From the NCBI GenBank assembly GCA_013001055.1, contig JABDNH010000011.1:16914-80913 (forward strand): DNA of 64,000 nt, read 5' to 3'. The notes beneath the pieces are model-generated. The model ran no database searches, was not told where the DNA came from, and worked only from the letters and a program-made list of their open reading frames with translations. Source of the stretch: Sphingomonas sp. (lineage in GTDB: Bacteria; Pseudomonadota; Alphaproteobacteria; Sphingomonadales; Sphingomonadaceae). Of this stretch, positions 39,475 to 50,062 are shown piece by piece; the stretch's first letter is position 1, and each line of letters begins with the position of its first letter. The position numbers were made by a program, and so were the translations under genes.

Positions 39475-41220
39475 ATGCGCCTTTCGCTTCTCGCCGCCGC
39501 TTCAATGCTTGCCATCGCGACGCCCGCTTTCGCCACGCCGCAGGAAGATTTCGAGGATCTCACCGATCGCTACTGGGAATATGTGAAGCAGGAAAACCCG
39601 ACGCTGGCGTCATCGGTCGGCGACAAGCGTTTTGACGACAAGCTTTGGGATACCAGCCTCGCCGCGATGGATCGACAGGCGGCGCGGGCACAGGCCTTTC
39701 TCGAAGAGTTGAATGCGATCCCGACGGACGAACTGGACGCCGATACGCAGGTTGCCAAGGCGATCCTGATGCGCAGCCTGTCGGAGACGGTCGAAGCCAA
39801 CAGTTACGGGCAACGCCTGATGCTTTTCACCAATCGCGGCGGCTGGCACCAGTCGATTGCGGGTCTCGGCCGTAATCTCGTGTTCGAAAGCGCGCAGGAC
39901 TATGAGAACTACCTGGCGCGGCTCGCGGCATATCCCAAACTCAATGACGATGCGATTGCCGTGTCGCGCATGGCGGTTGAAGGCGGCTACACCTTGCCCT
40001 GCGTTGCGCTCGACAATTTCGAAGAATCGATTACAGGCGTGATCCCGGAGGATGCGACGCAGAGCCGCCTCTACGAACCCTTCCGCCGCGAAGCCCCTGC
40101 CAATATCGATTCGGATCAATGGGCCGACCTGCAAGCGCGGGCGCAAGCCTTGATCGATACCGAGCTACGCGCCGCTTATGCGACGCATGCCGAATGGTAC
40201 GTCAACGATTACGAGTGCAGCGATCAGGTCGGCATTTCGAACCAGCCGGGCGGGCGTGAATATTATGATTTCCGCATCCGCCAGATGACAACGACGGGCA
40301 TGTCGGCGGACGAAATTCACGAGCTGGGCCTGTCCGAAGTGGCGCGCATTCGCGCCGAAATGGAACAGGTCGCGGCCAGCGCGGGGTTCGCCACGCGTGA
40401 GGCGTTCATCGCCGATTTGCGAACCAATCCCATCTACTATGCCAAGACGCCAGAAGACCTGATGCAATATGTCGCGCGCGAAGCGAAGAAGATCGACGGG
40501 CTGATGCCCACGCTGTTCGGTTTCCTGCCGCGCCTGCCCTATGGCATTCGCGAGATCCCGGCGGAGATCGCGCCGGGTACGACCACCGCCTATTATAATC
40601 TGGGCAGCCCGGAACTTGGTATTGCGGGGACCTATTACGTCAATACGTCGAAGCTGGACCAGCGCCCGCTGTGGGAAGTGCCTGCGCTGACCGTGCATGA
40701 GGGCGTGCCGGGCCATCACCACCAAATCGCGATCCAGCAAGAACTGGATATGCCCGAATGGCGCAAGAACGGCTCATTCTTCACCGCTTTCGTAGAGGGC
40801 TGGGGGCTCTATTCGGAGCGGCTCGGGATCGAGATGGGGCTCTATGACACGCCCGCCAAGGATATGGGCCGCCTGAGCTACGAAATGTGGCGCGCGGCGC
40901 GGCTGGTGGTCGATACGGGGTTGCACAGCAAAGGCTGGTCCAAGCAACAGGCGATCGATTTCATGCTCGACAATACAGCGCTCAGTCCCGCCAATATCGA
41001 GGCTGAAGTCAATCGTTACATTTCATGGCCGGGCCAGGCGCTCGCCTACAAGATCGGCGAACTGAAAATCCGCGAGCTGCGCACCCGCGCGGGCGAGATG
41101 CTGGGCGACGATTTCGATCTGCGCGAATTTCACGACGTGGTGCTGGGACAGGGCAGTGTCCCGCTCGACGTGCTCGAAATGCAGGTAATGGCCTGGGTTG
41201 AATCCAAGCAAGGCGAATAG
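39475..41220 (+). CDS. DUF885 family exported metallopeptidase-like protein
   Basis: A 581-residue protein with a signal peptide (about residues 1-21, ending AFA). The DUF885 landmarks are present: GIAGTYYVNT, the zinc-binding HEGVPGHHHQ motif and FVEGWGLYSERLG supplying the downstream Glu. This is a gluzincin-like fold related to M32/M3 peptidases, probably a periplasmic peptidase or hydrolase; substrate unknown. Starts after CAGGGAG in the 137-bp gap divergent from the radical-SAM gene. Confidence 0.9.
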   Translation: MRLSLLAAASMLAIATPAFATPQEDFEDLTDRYWEYVKQENPTLASSVGDKRFDDKLWDTSLAAMDRQAARAQAFLEELNAIPTDELDADTQVAKAILMRSLSETVEANSYGQRLMLFTNRGGWHQSIAGLGRNLVFESAQDYENYLARLAAYPKLNDDAIAVSRMAVEGGYTLPCVALDNFEESITGVIPEDATQSRLYEPFRREAPANIDSDQWADLQARAQALIDTELRAAYATHAEWYVNDYECSDQVGISNQPGGREYYDFRIRQMTTTGMSADEIHELGLSEVARIRAEMEQVAASAGFATREAFIADLRTNPIYYAKTPEDLMQYVAREAKKIDGLMPTLFGFLPRLPYGIREIPAEIAPGTTTAYYNLGSPELGIAGTYYVNTSKLDQRPLWEVPALTVHEGVPGHHHQIAIQQELDMPEWRKNGSFFTAFVEGWGLYSERLGIEMGLYDTPAKDMGRLSYEMWRAARLVVDTGLHSKGWSKQQAIDFMLDNTALSPANIEAEVNRYISWPGQALAYKIGELKIRELRTRAGEMLGDDFDLREFHDVVLGQGSVPLDVLEMQVMAWVESKQGE

Positions 41221-41228
41221 GCTAACGC

Positions 41229-41627
41229 CTACTGCTCGGGCGCGGTCTCGTCTTCCTCAAGCGCCTCGCGGCGCGCGGTCGCTTCGTCGATTTCCTGCTG
41301 CAGGCAACCTTGGGCGGCAGCCGGGCCGACCGCGCTGCATTTCGGGATTCCGGTCACGTTTTCGCGTTCCAAATACTGGACGCGCGCGGCCCAGCTTTGG
41401 CGCGCCGGATCGGTGGCGGGCGGCGATGCGCGGAATTCCTGCGGAATGCGATACCGGTCCTCTTCCGGTCGACGGCGGCAGACGACGACTTCGTCTTCGC
41501 TGGCGCGCGGGCACGGGTCGTCGCCGTATACGACGACCTCGAGCTGCTGGCTTTGCGCCGAAGCGGGCGTGACGAACGCGAAAATCGCGACCGCAGGAGC
41601 GCCAAGCGCCAATACCAATTTCGACAT
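41229..41627 (-). CDS. Small secreted Cys-containing hypothetical protein
   Basis: A 132-residue protein with a signal peptide (ending ASA) and a conserved segment VVVYGDDPCPRASEDEVVVCRRRPEEDRYRIP, which I recognise as a recurring Sphingomonadales hypothetical. Four Cys after the signal (in DDPCP, VVCRRR, PKCSAV and GCLQQ) could form two disulfides in the periplasm. I use the second Met (MSKL) because AAGGA is spaced correctly from it and too close to the first. Convergent with DUF885. Function unknown. Confidence 0.8.
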   Translation of the reverse strand: MSKLVLALGAPAVAIFAFVTPASAQSQQLEVVVYGDDPCPRASEDEVVVCRRRPEEDRYRIPQEFRASPPATDPARQSWAARVQYLERENVTGIPKCSAVGPAAAQGCLQQEIDEATARREALEEDETAPEQ

Positions 41628-41671
41628 CGTCATTCCTTTCGTGACGCTAGGCCAGGGACGCGCCCTGATAG

Positions 41672-42208
41672 CTAAATTCGTTTGGACAGCGCAATCGCTG
41701 CCTTGCAGCCGAGCCGGATCGCACCGGTCAGAACCGGGTAGGCGATGGCATCTTCGCTGCCATGTTCGCGCGCCGTATCGCGGTGTGCCAGTTCCTCTTC
41801 GCGGAACTGTGCGATATCCGCGCTGAGTTCAGGGTCGCTGTCGCCCAGCTGCTTTAATTGTTCGGCATAATGGAGGTCGATCTCGGTTTCGACCGCATCG
41901 GTGCAGGCCATCGCGGCCTTCGGGCCGATCAGTGCGGTGGCCGCGCCAAGCGCGAAGCCGGCCACGTCCCAAAATGGCTGCAACGCCGTAGGGCGCACGC
42001 CGCGCTGAGCGATGAGCTCGTTGAAGCGGGCGAGGTGGCGTTCTTCCTGCGCGGCCATCTTGGCGATTTCATGCGCCGCAGGCCCGCGATCGCCCAATAC
42101 GGCAAGCTGGCCCGCGTAAATTCGGGTCGCTCCATATTCGCCTGCCTGATCGACGCGGATCATCGCTTCCACGTCGGGTTTCTCGTCGCCGGGTTGCCAC
42201 GCGCTCAT
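41672..42208 (-). CDS. coq7: Demethoxyubiquinone hydroxylase family protein (Coq7/UbiF-like)
   Basis: A 178-residue di-iron carboxylate protein. Metal ligands fit the Coq7 pattern: the first Glu in DQAGEYGA, EERH (ExxH), the second-repeat Glu in ETEIDLHY, then EEELAHRD. It hydroxylates demethoxyubiquinone in the last steps of ubiquinone synthesis. Start at MSAWQPG overlaps the dsbB stop (ATGA). Another quinone gene, ubiG, lies at 57.5 kb. Confidence 0.93.
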   Translation of the reverse strand: MSAWQPGDEKPDVEAMIRVDQAGEYGATRIYAGQLAVLGDRGPAAHEIAKMAAQEERHLARFNELIAQRGVRPTALQPFWDVAGFALGAATALIGPKAAMACTDAVETEIDLHYAEQLKQLGDSDPELSADIAQFREEELAHRDTAREHGSEDAIAYPVLTGAIRLGCKAAIALSKRI

Positions 42209-42708
42209 CGCGATCCTTTCTTCACGCCGATCAGGATCAATAGCGCCCCGATCAGCGAAATGGTTGCATTCCATGCGGCCAATGACAGTCCCATGAACGA
42301 CCAGGGGATCTGGTCGCAGCGCACGATCGGCGCGGCCATGATCTCGGCCAACAGGTCATCGGGATTGGTGGTACCGCCGCCGACAGCGGTAGAGCAACCG
42401 GTAATGCCTTCCCACCAGCCCTGTTCGACACCCGCATGGAAGACGCCAATGGCGCCCGATGCAGCAATCGCCAGCGCGGCGAGGATGACAAACAGCGTGC
42501 GCGCCTTGGGCACAATGAAGGCGAAGAGGGCGAAGCCGATCGCCACGGCATGGGGCCACCGCTGCCAGATGCACATTTCGCAAGGGTATAGCCCGCCGAC
42601 GAACTGCGAAAAAAGCGCGCCGCCCAGCAATGCGGCCGGAACCAGCAAGGCGAGCGCGCGGGCGCCCCCGGGGCTGAAGAGCCCTCTTGGCTCAGGCGTG
42701 GCGAGCAT
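42205..42708 (-). CDS. dsbB: Disulfide bond formation protein DsbB
   Basis: A 167-residue, four-span membrane protein. The first periplasmic loop has the redox pair PCEMC (C43, C46) after TM1-2, and the second loop carries GCSTAVG and VRCDQIPW, the second functional pair. DsbB reoxidises DsbA and passes electrons to ubiquinone; two DsbA-like partners are encoded at 29-30.4 kb. The start overlaps the ctpA stop (TAATG). Confidence 0.94.
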   Translation of the reverse strand: MLATPEPRGLFSPGGARALALLVPAALLGGALFSQFVGGLYPCEMCIWQRWPHAVAIGFALFAFIVPKARTLFVILAALAIAASGAIGVFHAGVEQGWWEGITGCSTAVGGGTTNPDDLLAEIMAAPIVRCDQIPWSFMGLSLAAWNATISLIGALLILIGVKKGSR

Positions 42709-44054
42709 TAATTCCCGCCGCCTGCCACCCTGGTGCCGCGCGTCAGTGAGGCGACACGGTTTAGCGTCTTTACCGCGTAATGGAGCTGATAATCCTCAAC
42801 GCCCGCTTCCTCGAGCTCTTCGGCCTTTGCGGAGTATCGCGGATCGCGCTTGTCGCCATCATCCTCGAGCACTTCATCCTCCACGCCCTTCTGCGCCACG
42901 AGATGGCGGCGAAGATCGGCTTCGCGAAGCCGCGGGCGACTGAAGTAATCGGGGTCGGTCAGCTGGGGCACGATGATGTCGGGCTCAATCCCGCCAGCCT
43001 GCACCGACTTGCCCGAGGGCGTGTAATAACGCGCAGTGGTGAGGCGCAGCGCGCTTTCGGGGCCGGTCTGGATGACGGTCTGCACGCTGCCTTTCCCGAA
43101 ACTGCGTTCGCCCATGACGACAGCGCGGCGATGATCTTGCAAGGCGCCGGCGACAATTTCAGAAGCGGAAGCCGAGCCGGCATCGATTAGGACGATCAAC
43201 GGACGGCCGTCGGTGAGATCGCCGCGGGTCGCGTAGAATCGCTCGATGTCGCGCTTGTCACGGCCACGTTCGGAGACGATTTCACCCCGTTCGAGGAATG
43301 CGTCCGTAACTTCGATCGCCTGGTCGAGCAGTCCGCCCGGGTTGGAGCGCAGGTCGATCACGTAGCCCGCAGGCTTGCGACCCAGCGAGCGTTCGATCGA
43401 ACGGATCGCGTCTTCCACGCCATCACCGGTAGCGGCGCTGAAAGCGTTGATGTTGATGACGCCGATATTGTCGACAATCTCCCATTTGACGGGCTTGAGC
43501 TCGATGACCTCGCGCGTGATCTCGACGTCGAACGGAGCGTCCGCGCCGGGACGGACCACGGTCAGCGTGACCTTGCTGCCGGGTTCGCCGCGCATCTGTT
43601 CGACCGCCTCGTCGAGGCTGAGGCCGAACAGCAGTTGCCCGTCGAGATGGGTGATGAAGTCGCCTGCCTTCATGCCGGCGCGGTCGGCCGGCGTATCTTC
43701 GGTCGGCGTGACGACGACAACAGCGCCGTCCTGCTGGCTGACGGTCAGGCCGAGGCCGCCATAATTGCCGTCGGTCGACAGGCGCATGTTGGCGAAATCG
43801 GAAGCCTCGACATAGCTGCTGTGCGGATCGAGCGCCGCGAGCATCCCGTCGATGGCACCCTTGATCAGCGTGTGATCGTCGACCTCTTCAACATAGGATT
43901 CGCGCACCCGCTGGAAGACGGCGAGAAAGTTTTCGAGCTCGCGGTAGGTATCGACATCTTGCGCCGCGACCGTCGCGGTGGTCGTCGGAATGGCTGCCAG
44001 CGCGCCGACCACGGCGAGCGGCGGCAGAATACGGGCGAGCGTCTTGTTCTTCAT
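42708..44054 (-). CDS. ctpA: Carboxy-terminal processing protease CtpA (S41)
   Basis: A 448-residue periplasmic protease. A signal peptide (ending VAA, about residue 31) precedes an S41 N-terminal domain, a PDZ domain (about 95-175, GGLGLTVSQQDG) and the catalytic core with the Ser of GSASASEIVAGALQD (293-298 region) and Lys321 in FGKGSVQT. It trims or degrades envelope proteins, often peptidoglycan hydrolases. Start at MKNKTL after AGGGA; six more residues are possible. It follows the EnvC-like gene, as in many alphaproteobacteria. Confidence 0.94.
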   Translation of the reverse strand: MKNKTLARILPPLAVVGALAAIPTTTATVAAQDVDTYRELENFLAVFQRVRESYVEEVDDHTLIKGAIDGMLAALDPHSSYVEASDFANMRLSTDGNYGGLGLTVSQQDGAVVVVTPTEDTPADRAGMKAGDFITHLDGQLLFGLSLDEAVEQMRGEPGSKVTLTVVRPGADAPFDVEITREVIELKPVKWEIVDNIGVININAFSAATGDGVEDAIRSIERSLGRKPAGYVIDLRSNPGGLLDQAIEVTDAFLERGEIVSERGRDKRDIERFYATRGDLTDGRPLIVLIDAGSASASEIVAGALQDHRRAVVMGERSFGKGSVQTVIQTGPESALRLTTARYYTPSGKSVQAGGIEPDIIVPQLTDPDYFSRPRLREADLRRHLVAQKGVEDEVLEDDGDKRDPRYSAKAEELEEAGVEDYQLHYAVKTLNRVASLTRGTRVAGGGN

Positions 44055-44114
44055 TTGAAGTCCCTTATGCACAGCTTCAGCAGCAATCTAACGCGGTTTT
44101 GCCTTATCTAACAA

Positions 44115-45248
44115 TTATTTCGATGAACCTGCGATGATTGCCGCCGAACGGGGTGTCCCGCTTTGCCACAGTTCTAGCGTGATCTCACCGCGGGCCCGCC
44201 CGATCGCCTCGCCAGCGCCAACGTTGCTACCCACCTCAAGCGAAGTCGTCACGCCGGTCAAAAGACTGGCCCAGCCGTCGCCATGGTCGATGATCAGGAC
44301 GCCGTCATAGCCGCGAAATGGGCCGGAAAAGGTGACTGTGCCCGCAGCAGGTGAAACCAGCGCCGCGCCGCGCCTGGTCGCAAGGGTAATCCCGCGGCTC
44401 CGGATTCCGCCCTCGCGCAAGGTGGCGAAGCCTTCGCTGACGGCAGCACCGTTGGGCATGCGATAGCCTTGTGGCCCGCGGGGCCGGTCGGCATCGGCGG
44501 TGGTCGGACGGCGTGGGGCAGGGTCGTATTGGGCAAGCGCTCGCGCCTGCACACGGGTCAAGGCGCGCGATTGTGCGGTCTCGCCCAGTTCGGCAAAATT
44601 TTCCGCGACAGCGAGGCTCTGGCGTTCGGCGCTAAAGGCCGCATCGCCAAGTGCCTGCGCATTGGCAAGCGCTTCGGCTTCCTGCTCGGCAAATTGCGCC
44701 CGCGCGGCATCGCGGCGTTGGCGCCGGTTGGCGATGGTCGCCTGCTGCTTCTCCGCCTCGTCGGCCAGCGCCCGCGTTCTTGCGACATCGGCCTCGATGG
44801 CAGCGCTGCGGCGCTCGATTTCGGGGAGGCTGGCGTCGATCAGCATCTGGACGCGTACCAGTTCGTCGATCGAACCACTGTCTGCAAGCGCCAGCAACGG
44901 CGGCTGGCGGGCCATGGTGGCGAGACCGGCGAGCAGGAGCGCGATAGGCGCCTTTTCCGCCTCGACGGCGGCTTCGTGCGCGGCGAGGCGTGTCCGGATC
45001 TCTTCGAGCCGCAAGGTTTCCTCGGTCAGCCGCAACTCGTCGGCGGCGATCTCTTCGGCCAACGCAGAACGCCTGGCAGCGAAGGCCGCCGCCGCGTCGC
45101 TTGCAGCTTCGGCCTGGGCGCGTAGCGCGGCGGCGCGTTTCTCCGCAGCACGGGCCTCGGCCTGGGCGGTGGTAAGGCGCTGTGACAGGTCCTGAGCCCC
45201 TGCTGCACCGATCAGAAGCGCAGGAAGAGCGAGCCACCAATATCTCAT
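44115..45248 (-). CDS. EnvC-like murein hydrolase activator with degenerate LytM domain
   Basis: A 377-residue exported protein: signal peptide (ending GAAGAQ), a long Ala/Glu-rich coiled coil (about 20-245), then a LytM/M23 domain (about 265-370). The zinc-site residues of active M23 peptidases are lost: the usual His and Asp of the first motif are replaced in SRGITLATRR, and HxH is replaced by ITLELW. This is the EnvC situation, where the domain activates amidases rather than cutting peptidoglycan. Start MRYWWLAL overlaps the rlmH stop (ATGA). Confidence 0.9.
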   Translation of the reverse strand: MRYWWLALPALLIGAAGAQDLSQRLTTAQAEARAAEKRAAALRAQAEAASDAAAAFAARRSALAEEIAADELRLTEETLRLEEIRTRLAAHEAAVEAEKAPIALLLAGLATMARQPPLLALADSGSIDELVRVQMLIDASLPEIERRSAAIEADVARTRALADEAEKQQATIANRRQRRDAARAQFAEQEAEALANAQALGDAAFSAERQSLAVAENFAELGETAQSRALTRVQARALAQYDPAPRRPTTADADRPRGPQGYRMPNGAAVSEGFATLREGGIRSRGITLATRRGAALVSPAAGTVTFSGPFRGYDGVLIIDHGDGWASLLTGVTTSLEVGSNVGAGEAIGRARGEITLELWQSGTPRSAAIIAGSSK

Positions 45249-45682
45249 CGCGCGCCCTCCCGATGATAAGGGTGGCCGGAGAGAATGGCGACCGCGCGAA
45301 AAAGCTGTTCGGCCAGCATGGCACGGCACATCATGTGCGGCCAGGTTGCGGGGCCGAAGGAGAAGAGCAGGTCGGCGCTGTCGATCACGTCTTTGGCATG
45401 GCCGTCGGCAGCACCAATCAGGAATCGCGTTTCGCGCACGCCCTCATCGCGCCAACGGCCCAGCAGATTGGCAAACTTGACCGAGCTCATCGTCTTCCCG
45501 CGCTCATCCAGCACGACGGTCCTGGGGACCGCGGCGCCGGTATCGGCAACGGGCATCGAACCGCCTTCATCGGGCAACTCGGTGACCTTGGTTTTCCATT
45601 GAATGCGGCCGAGATAGCGGTCGACCAGATCGGCTTCGGGCGAGCGGCCGATCTTGCCCCGTGCAATGATGTGCAGCTGCAC
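45245..45682 (-). CDS. rlmH: 23S rRNA pseudouridine1915 N3-methyltransferase RlmH
   Basis: A 145-residue SPOUT methyltransferase. FLIGAADGH is the SAM-binding knot loop and MLAEQLFRAVAILSGHPYHR is the conserved C-terminus. GTG 45682 chosen because the sequence directly after it, MQLHIIARGKIGRS, is the RlmH N-terminus. It methylates pseudouridine 1915 of 23S rRNA. It lies between rsfS and the EnvC gene, 11 bases after rsfS. Confidence 0.94.
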   Translation of the reverse strand: MQLHIIARGKIGRSPEADLVDRYLGRIQWKTKVTELPDEGGSMPVADTGAAVPRTVVLDERGKTMSSVKFANLLGRWRDEGVRETRFLIGAADGHAKDVIDSADLLFSFGPATWPHMMCRAMLAEQLFRAVAILSGHPYHREGAR

Positions 45683-45693
45683 GGGGAAGAGCC

Positions 45694-46086
45694 TTACGCG
45701 TTGCCCGGCGGCGTGGTGGCGGCATCGTCCCCGAACGCCCACATGCGTTCGAGATTGTAGAAGCTGCGCACTTCGGGCCGGAACAGGTGAACGACCACAT
45801 CACCGGCATCGATCAGCACCCAGTCGGCGACCGGCAGGCCTTCGATGCGGGCGACCAGACCCGTTTCGCGCTTGATCCGCTCGGCCAGCTTGGTGGCCAT
45901 CGCGGCGACCTGGCGCGTCGAACGCCCTGACGCAATCACCATGTGATCGGCGATCGAGCTTTTCCCGGACAGCGGGATCGTCACCACTTCTTCGGCCTTG
46001 TCGTCGTCGAGGCTCTTGAGCACGAGATCGTGCAGCGCTTCGACTTCGGGATCGACGGGCAGGGAAGGTGGGGCGGTATCAGTCAT
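45694..46086 (-). CDS. rsfS: Ribosome silencing factor RsfS
   Basis: A 130-residue protein with DKAEEVVTIPLSGKSSIADHMVIASGRS, the typical RsfS core, and WVLIDAGDVVVHLF followed by RSFYNLERMWA. It binds ribosomal protein L14 and blocks subunit joining under starvation. Usual start MTDTAPP at ATG 46086; SD is weak. nadD lies 43 bases upstream, and the nadD-rsfS-rlmH order is widely conserved. Confidence 0.94.
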   Translation of the reverse strand: MTDTAPPSLPVDPEVEALHDLVLKSLDDDKAEEVVTIPLSGKSSIADHMVIASGRSTRQVAAMATKLAERIKRETGLVARIEGLPVADWVLIDAGDVVVHLFRPEVRSFYNLERMWAFGDDAATTPPGNA

Positions 46087-46129
46087 GGTCTCAAGCTCGG
46101 GCAAGGGTCCTCCAATTGGATAAGACGCA

Positions 46130-46732
46130 TCAGCCCGCCGCCTTTTTACGGTAGGCCAGATGCCAGTCAGGGTGAAGCGCGCGCAGGGCGGTAGCGGATG
46201 AATCATCGGGCGGTAGACGCAGGAACGTGATCGCCGGACTTCTCCATTCTGTCCACTCTTTCGCCGTGGCTGCAGGGCGGACGAACCACCGCAACCAGCC
46301 CATCGCGCGTGCCGTGCGGGCATCGCTCTTATACCCCGGGCGAGTCATGACTGCAATCGGGATGCTCGAAGCGAGGGCGCGCCAGTCTTTCCACTGATGA
46401 AAATTAGCAACACTATCCTCGCCCATCAGCCAGATGAATTCGTGGTGCAAATATCGGCGCTGGATCGCGGATATGGTGTCGACAGTATATTTTGTGCCCG
46501 CCTGCACCTCGAAATCGGAAACGCTGATCGGCGCGCGCGCCGCCATTTTCTCGGCAGAGGCAAAGCGGGCCGCGTAAGGCGCCATGTCTTTTTCGGATTT
46601 AAGCGGATTTTGCGGACTGACGAGCCACCACACGGCATCGAGGCCGAGCGCTTCCAACGCGGCGAGGCTGGCCTTGCGGTGGCCAATATGCGCCGGATTG
46701 AAGCTGCCGCCCAGAAGGCCGATTTTAGCCAT
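46130..46732 (-). CDS. nadD: Nicotinate-nucleotide adenylyltransferase NadD
   Basis: A 200-residue nucleotidyltransferase: GGSFNPAHIGH is the N-terminal nucleotide site, LMGEDSVANFHQWKDW the acceptor region and SATALR the C-terminal variant of ISSTxxR. It makes nicotinate adenine dinucleotide in NAD synthesis. First gene of nadD-rsfS-rlmH-envC-ctpA-dsbB-coq7; divergent from the DUF3667 gene. Confidence 0.96.
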   Translation of the reverse strand: MAKIGLLGGSFNPAHIGHRKASLAALEALGLDAVWWLVSPQNPLKSEKDMAPYAARFASAEKMAARAPISVSDFEVQAGTKYTVDTISAIQRRYLHHEFIWLMGEDSVANFHQWKDWRALASSIPIAVMTRPGYKSDARTARAMGWLRWFVRPAATAKEWTEWRSPAITFLRLPPDDSSATALRALHPDWHLAYRKKAAG

Positions 46733-46814
46733 GTCGAGCGCGCTAGCACGAAGTTCTTGGCCCGCGCTAGCGCGTCGGTGTATGAGACTATTAGGTCACC
46801 AATCGGGGGAATGG

Positions 46815-47921
46815 ATGAGCGGCGTCGACGCAGCAGGCGAAATCATCGGAGGCGGACTTGCCGGACGTGCGGTCGAGCACGAGCTGTCGAGCGATGAGAA
46901 GGGCCGTGGTGATCGGCCTTCGAATTGCCTCAACTGCGGTACGCCGCTGGTCGACGACTTTTGCCATCATTGCGGGCAGAAGGCGCATATTCACCGCACG
47001 CTGGGCGGGTTGCTCCACGACATCGTTCACGGGGTGCTGCACCTGGATGGCAAGTTCTGGAACACGTTGCCCAAGCTGGTGTGGAAGCCGGGCCAGCTGA
47101 CCCGCGATTATATCGAGGGCAAGCGGGCGCGCTACATCAGCCCCATCGCCTTTTACCTGTTCACAGTCGTCGCGATGTTTGCCCTCGTCGTCTCGATAGG
47201 CGACTTCGACAATGCCGACATCAAGTTCACGGCAGACGCCAGCGACATCGAGACGATTGAGGAGGCTGAGACGGCGCTCGCAGACCTTGACGCCGATATC
47301 GCTGAACTAGAAGCGCAGGACTTTCCCGGAGCTGCTGGTGCGATAGTCGGTATCACGGCGCAGCGTGATGCCACGCGCGAGCGTCTGGTGGAATTGGGCG
47401 GGACCGTTTCCGAAGATTCCGAGGCCGGTGCGAGCAGCGACGAGGGAAATGTCCGAATGTCTGGCCCTCTGAAGAAAGATTACGAGGGAAAGTGGTATGA
47501 GGGGCTCGCAACCGGATTCGAGCGCGCAACTGGCAATCCAGCGCTATTTCTCTACAAGGTGCAGACAACAAGCTACAAATTGAGCTGGCTGCTGATTCCG
47601 CTGTCGCTGCCGTTCATGTGGCTGCTGTTTCCCTTCTCGAAAAGATACCGGATGTACGATCACGCGGTGTTCGTGACCTATTCGATCAGTTTCATGATGT
47701 TGATGGTCGTTGTCGTGGGGCTGGTCGCGAAGATCGTCGAACCCGACATTGCGATCGTCATGGCGCTTATCTACGCGCCGGTGCACATCTATCGCCACAT
47801 CAAGGGCACCTATGAACTTGGGCGACTGTCGGCCGTTTTGCGGACCGCGGCGTTGTCCATCATCACCTGGACCGTGCTGGGCATCTTCCTTGGGTTGATG
47901 TTCGCTCTGGGCGCGATTTAG
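46815..47921 (+). CDS. DUF3667 zinc-ribbon membrane protein
   Basis: A 368-residue membrane protein. An N-terminal zinc ribbon CLNCG...CHHCG (C38, C41, C50, C53) is followed by WKPGQLTRDYIEGKRARYISPIAFYLF, the DUF3667 signature, and a first TM. A long acidic loop (about 140-225, Glu/Asp-rich, predicted outside the membrane) is inserted before three or four C-terminal TM segments. Unknown function. Start chosen at ATG 46815 after CGGGGGA; the open frame continues upstream into the nadD promoter. Overlaps the small minus-strand ORF at its 3' end. Confidence 0.85.
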   Translation: MSGVDAAGEIIGGGLAGRAVEHELSSDEKGRGDRPSNCLNCGTPLVDDFCHHCGQKAHIHRTLGGLLHDIVHGVLHLDGKFWNTLPKLVWKPGQLTRDYIEGKRARYISPIAFYLFTVVAMFALVVSIGDFDNADIKFTADASDIETIEEAETALADLDADIAELEAQDFPGAAGAIVGITAQRDATRERLVELGGTVSEDSEAGASSDEGNVRMSGPLKKDYEGKWYEGLATGFERATGNPALFLYKVQTTSYKLSWLLIPLSLPFMWLLFPFSKRYRMYDHAVFVTYSISFMMLMVVVVGLVAKIVEPDIAIVMALIYAPVHIYRHIKGTYELGRLSAVLRTAALSIITWTVLGIFLGLMFALGAI

Positions 47922-48035
47922 GCGCAGCAATTCATCCGCGCGAGGACGCGCATCATCGATCCCTGGCGGTCGATCTTGCGACGTTGGGCTTCGGAAATTC
48001 GCTTTACGCGGTGGATCAGCTCGCCGGCGTAGCGG

Positions 48036-48058
<23 letters not shown>
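47918..48058 (-). CDS. Possible 46-residue basic protein after ftsH
   Basis: Reading from TTG 48058, which overlaps the ftsH stop, gives a basic peptide with the helical stretch [27 protein letters not shown] and a C-terminal CC. About three quarters of third codon positions are G or C, as for coding DNA here, and it fills the gap between ftsH and the DUF3667 gene. The evidence is indirect; it could be a spurious frame. Confidence 0.35.
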
Positions 48059-49994
<1,936 letters not shown>

Positions 49995-50062
49995 AATTCC
50001 AGTCCAATAGTCGGGGGCGATTCCTAAGATAGGGTTTCAGGCGCGCCGCTACAATAAGTGGT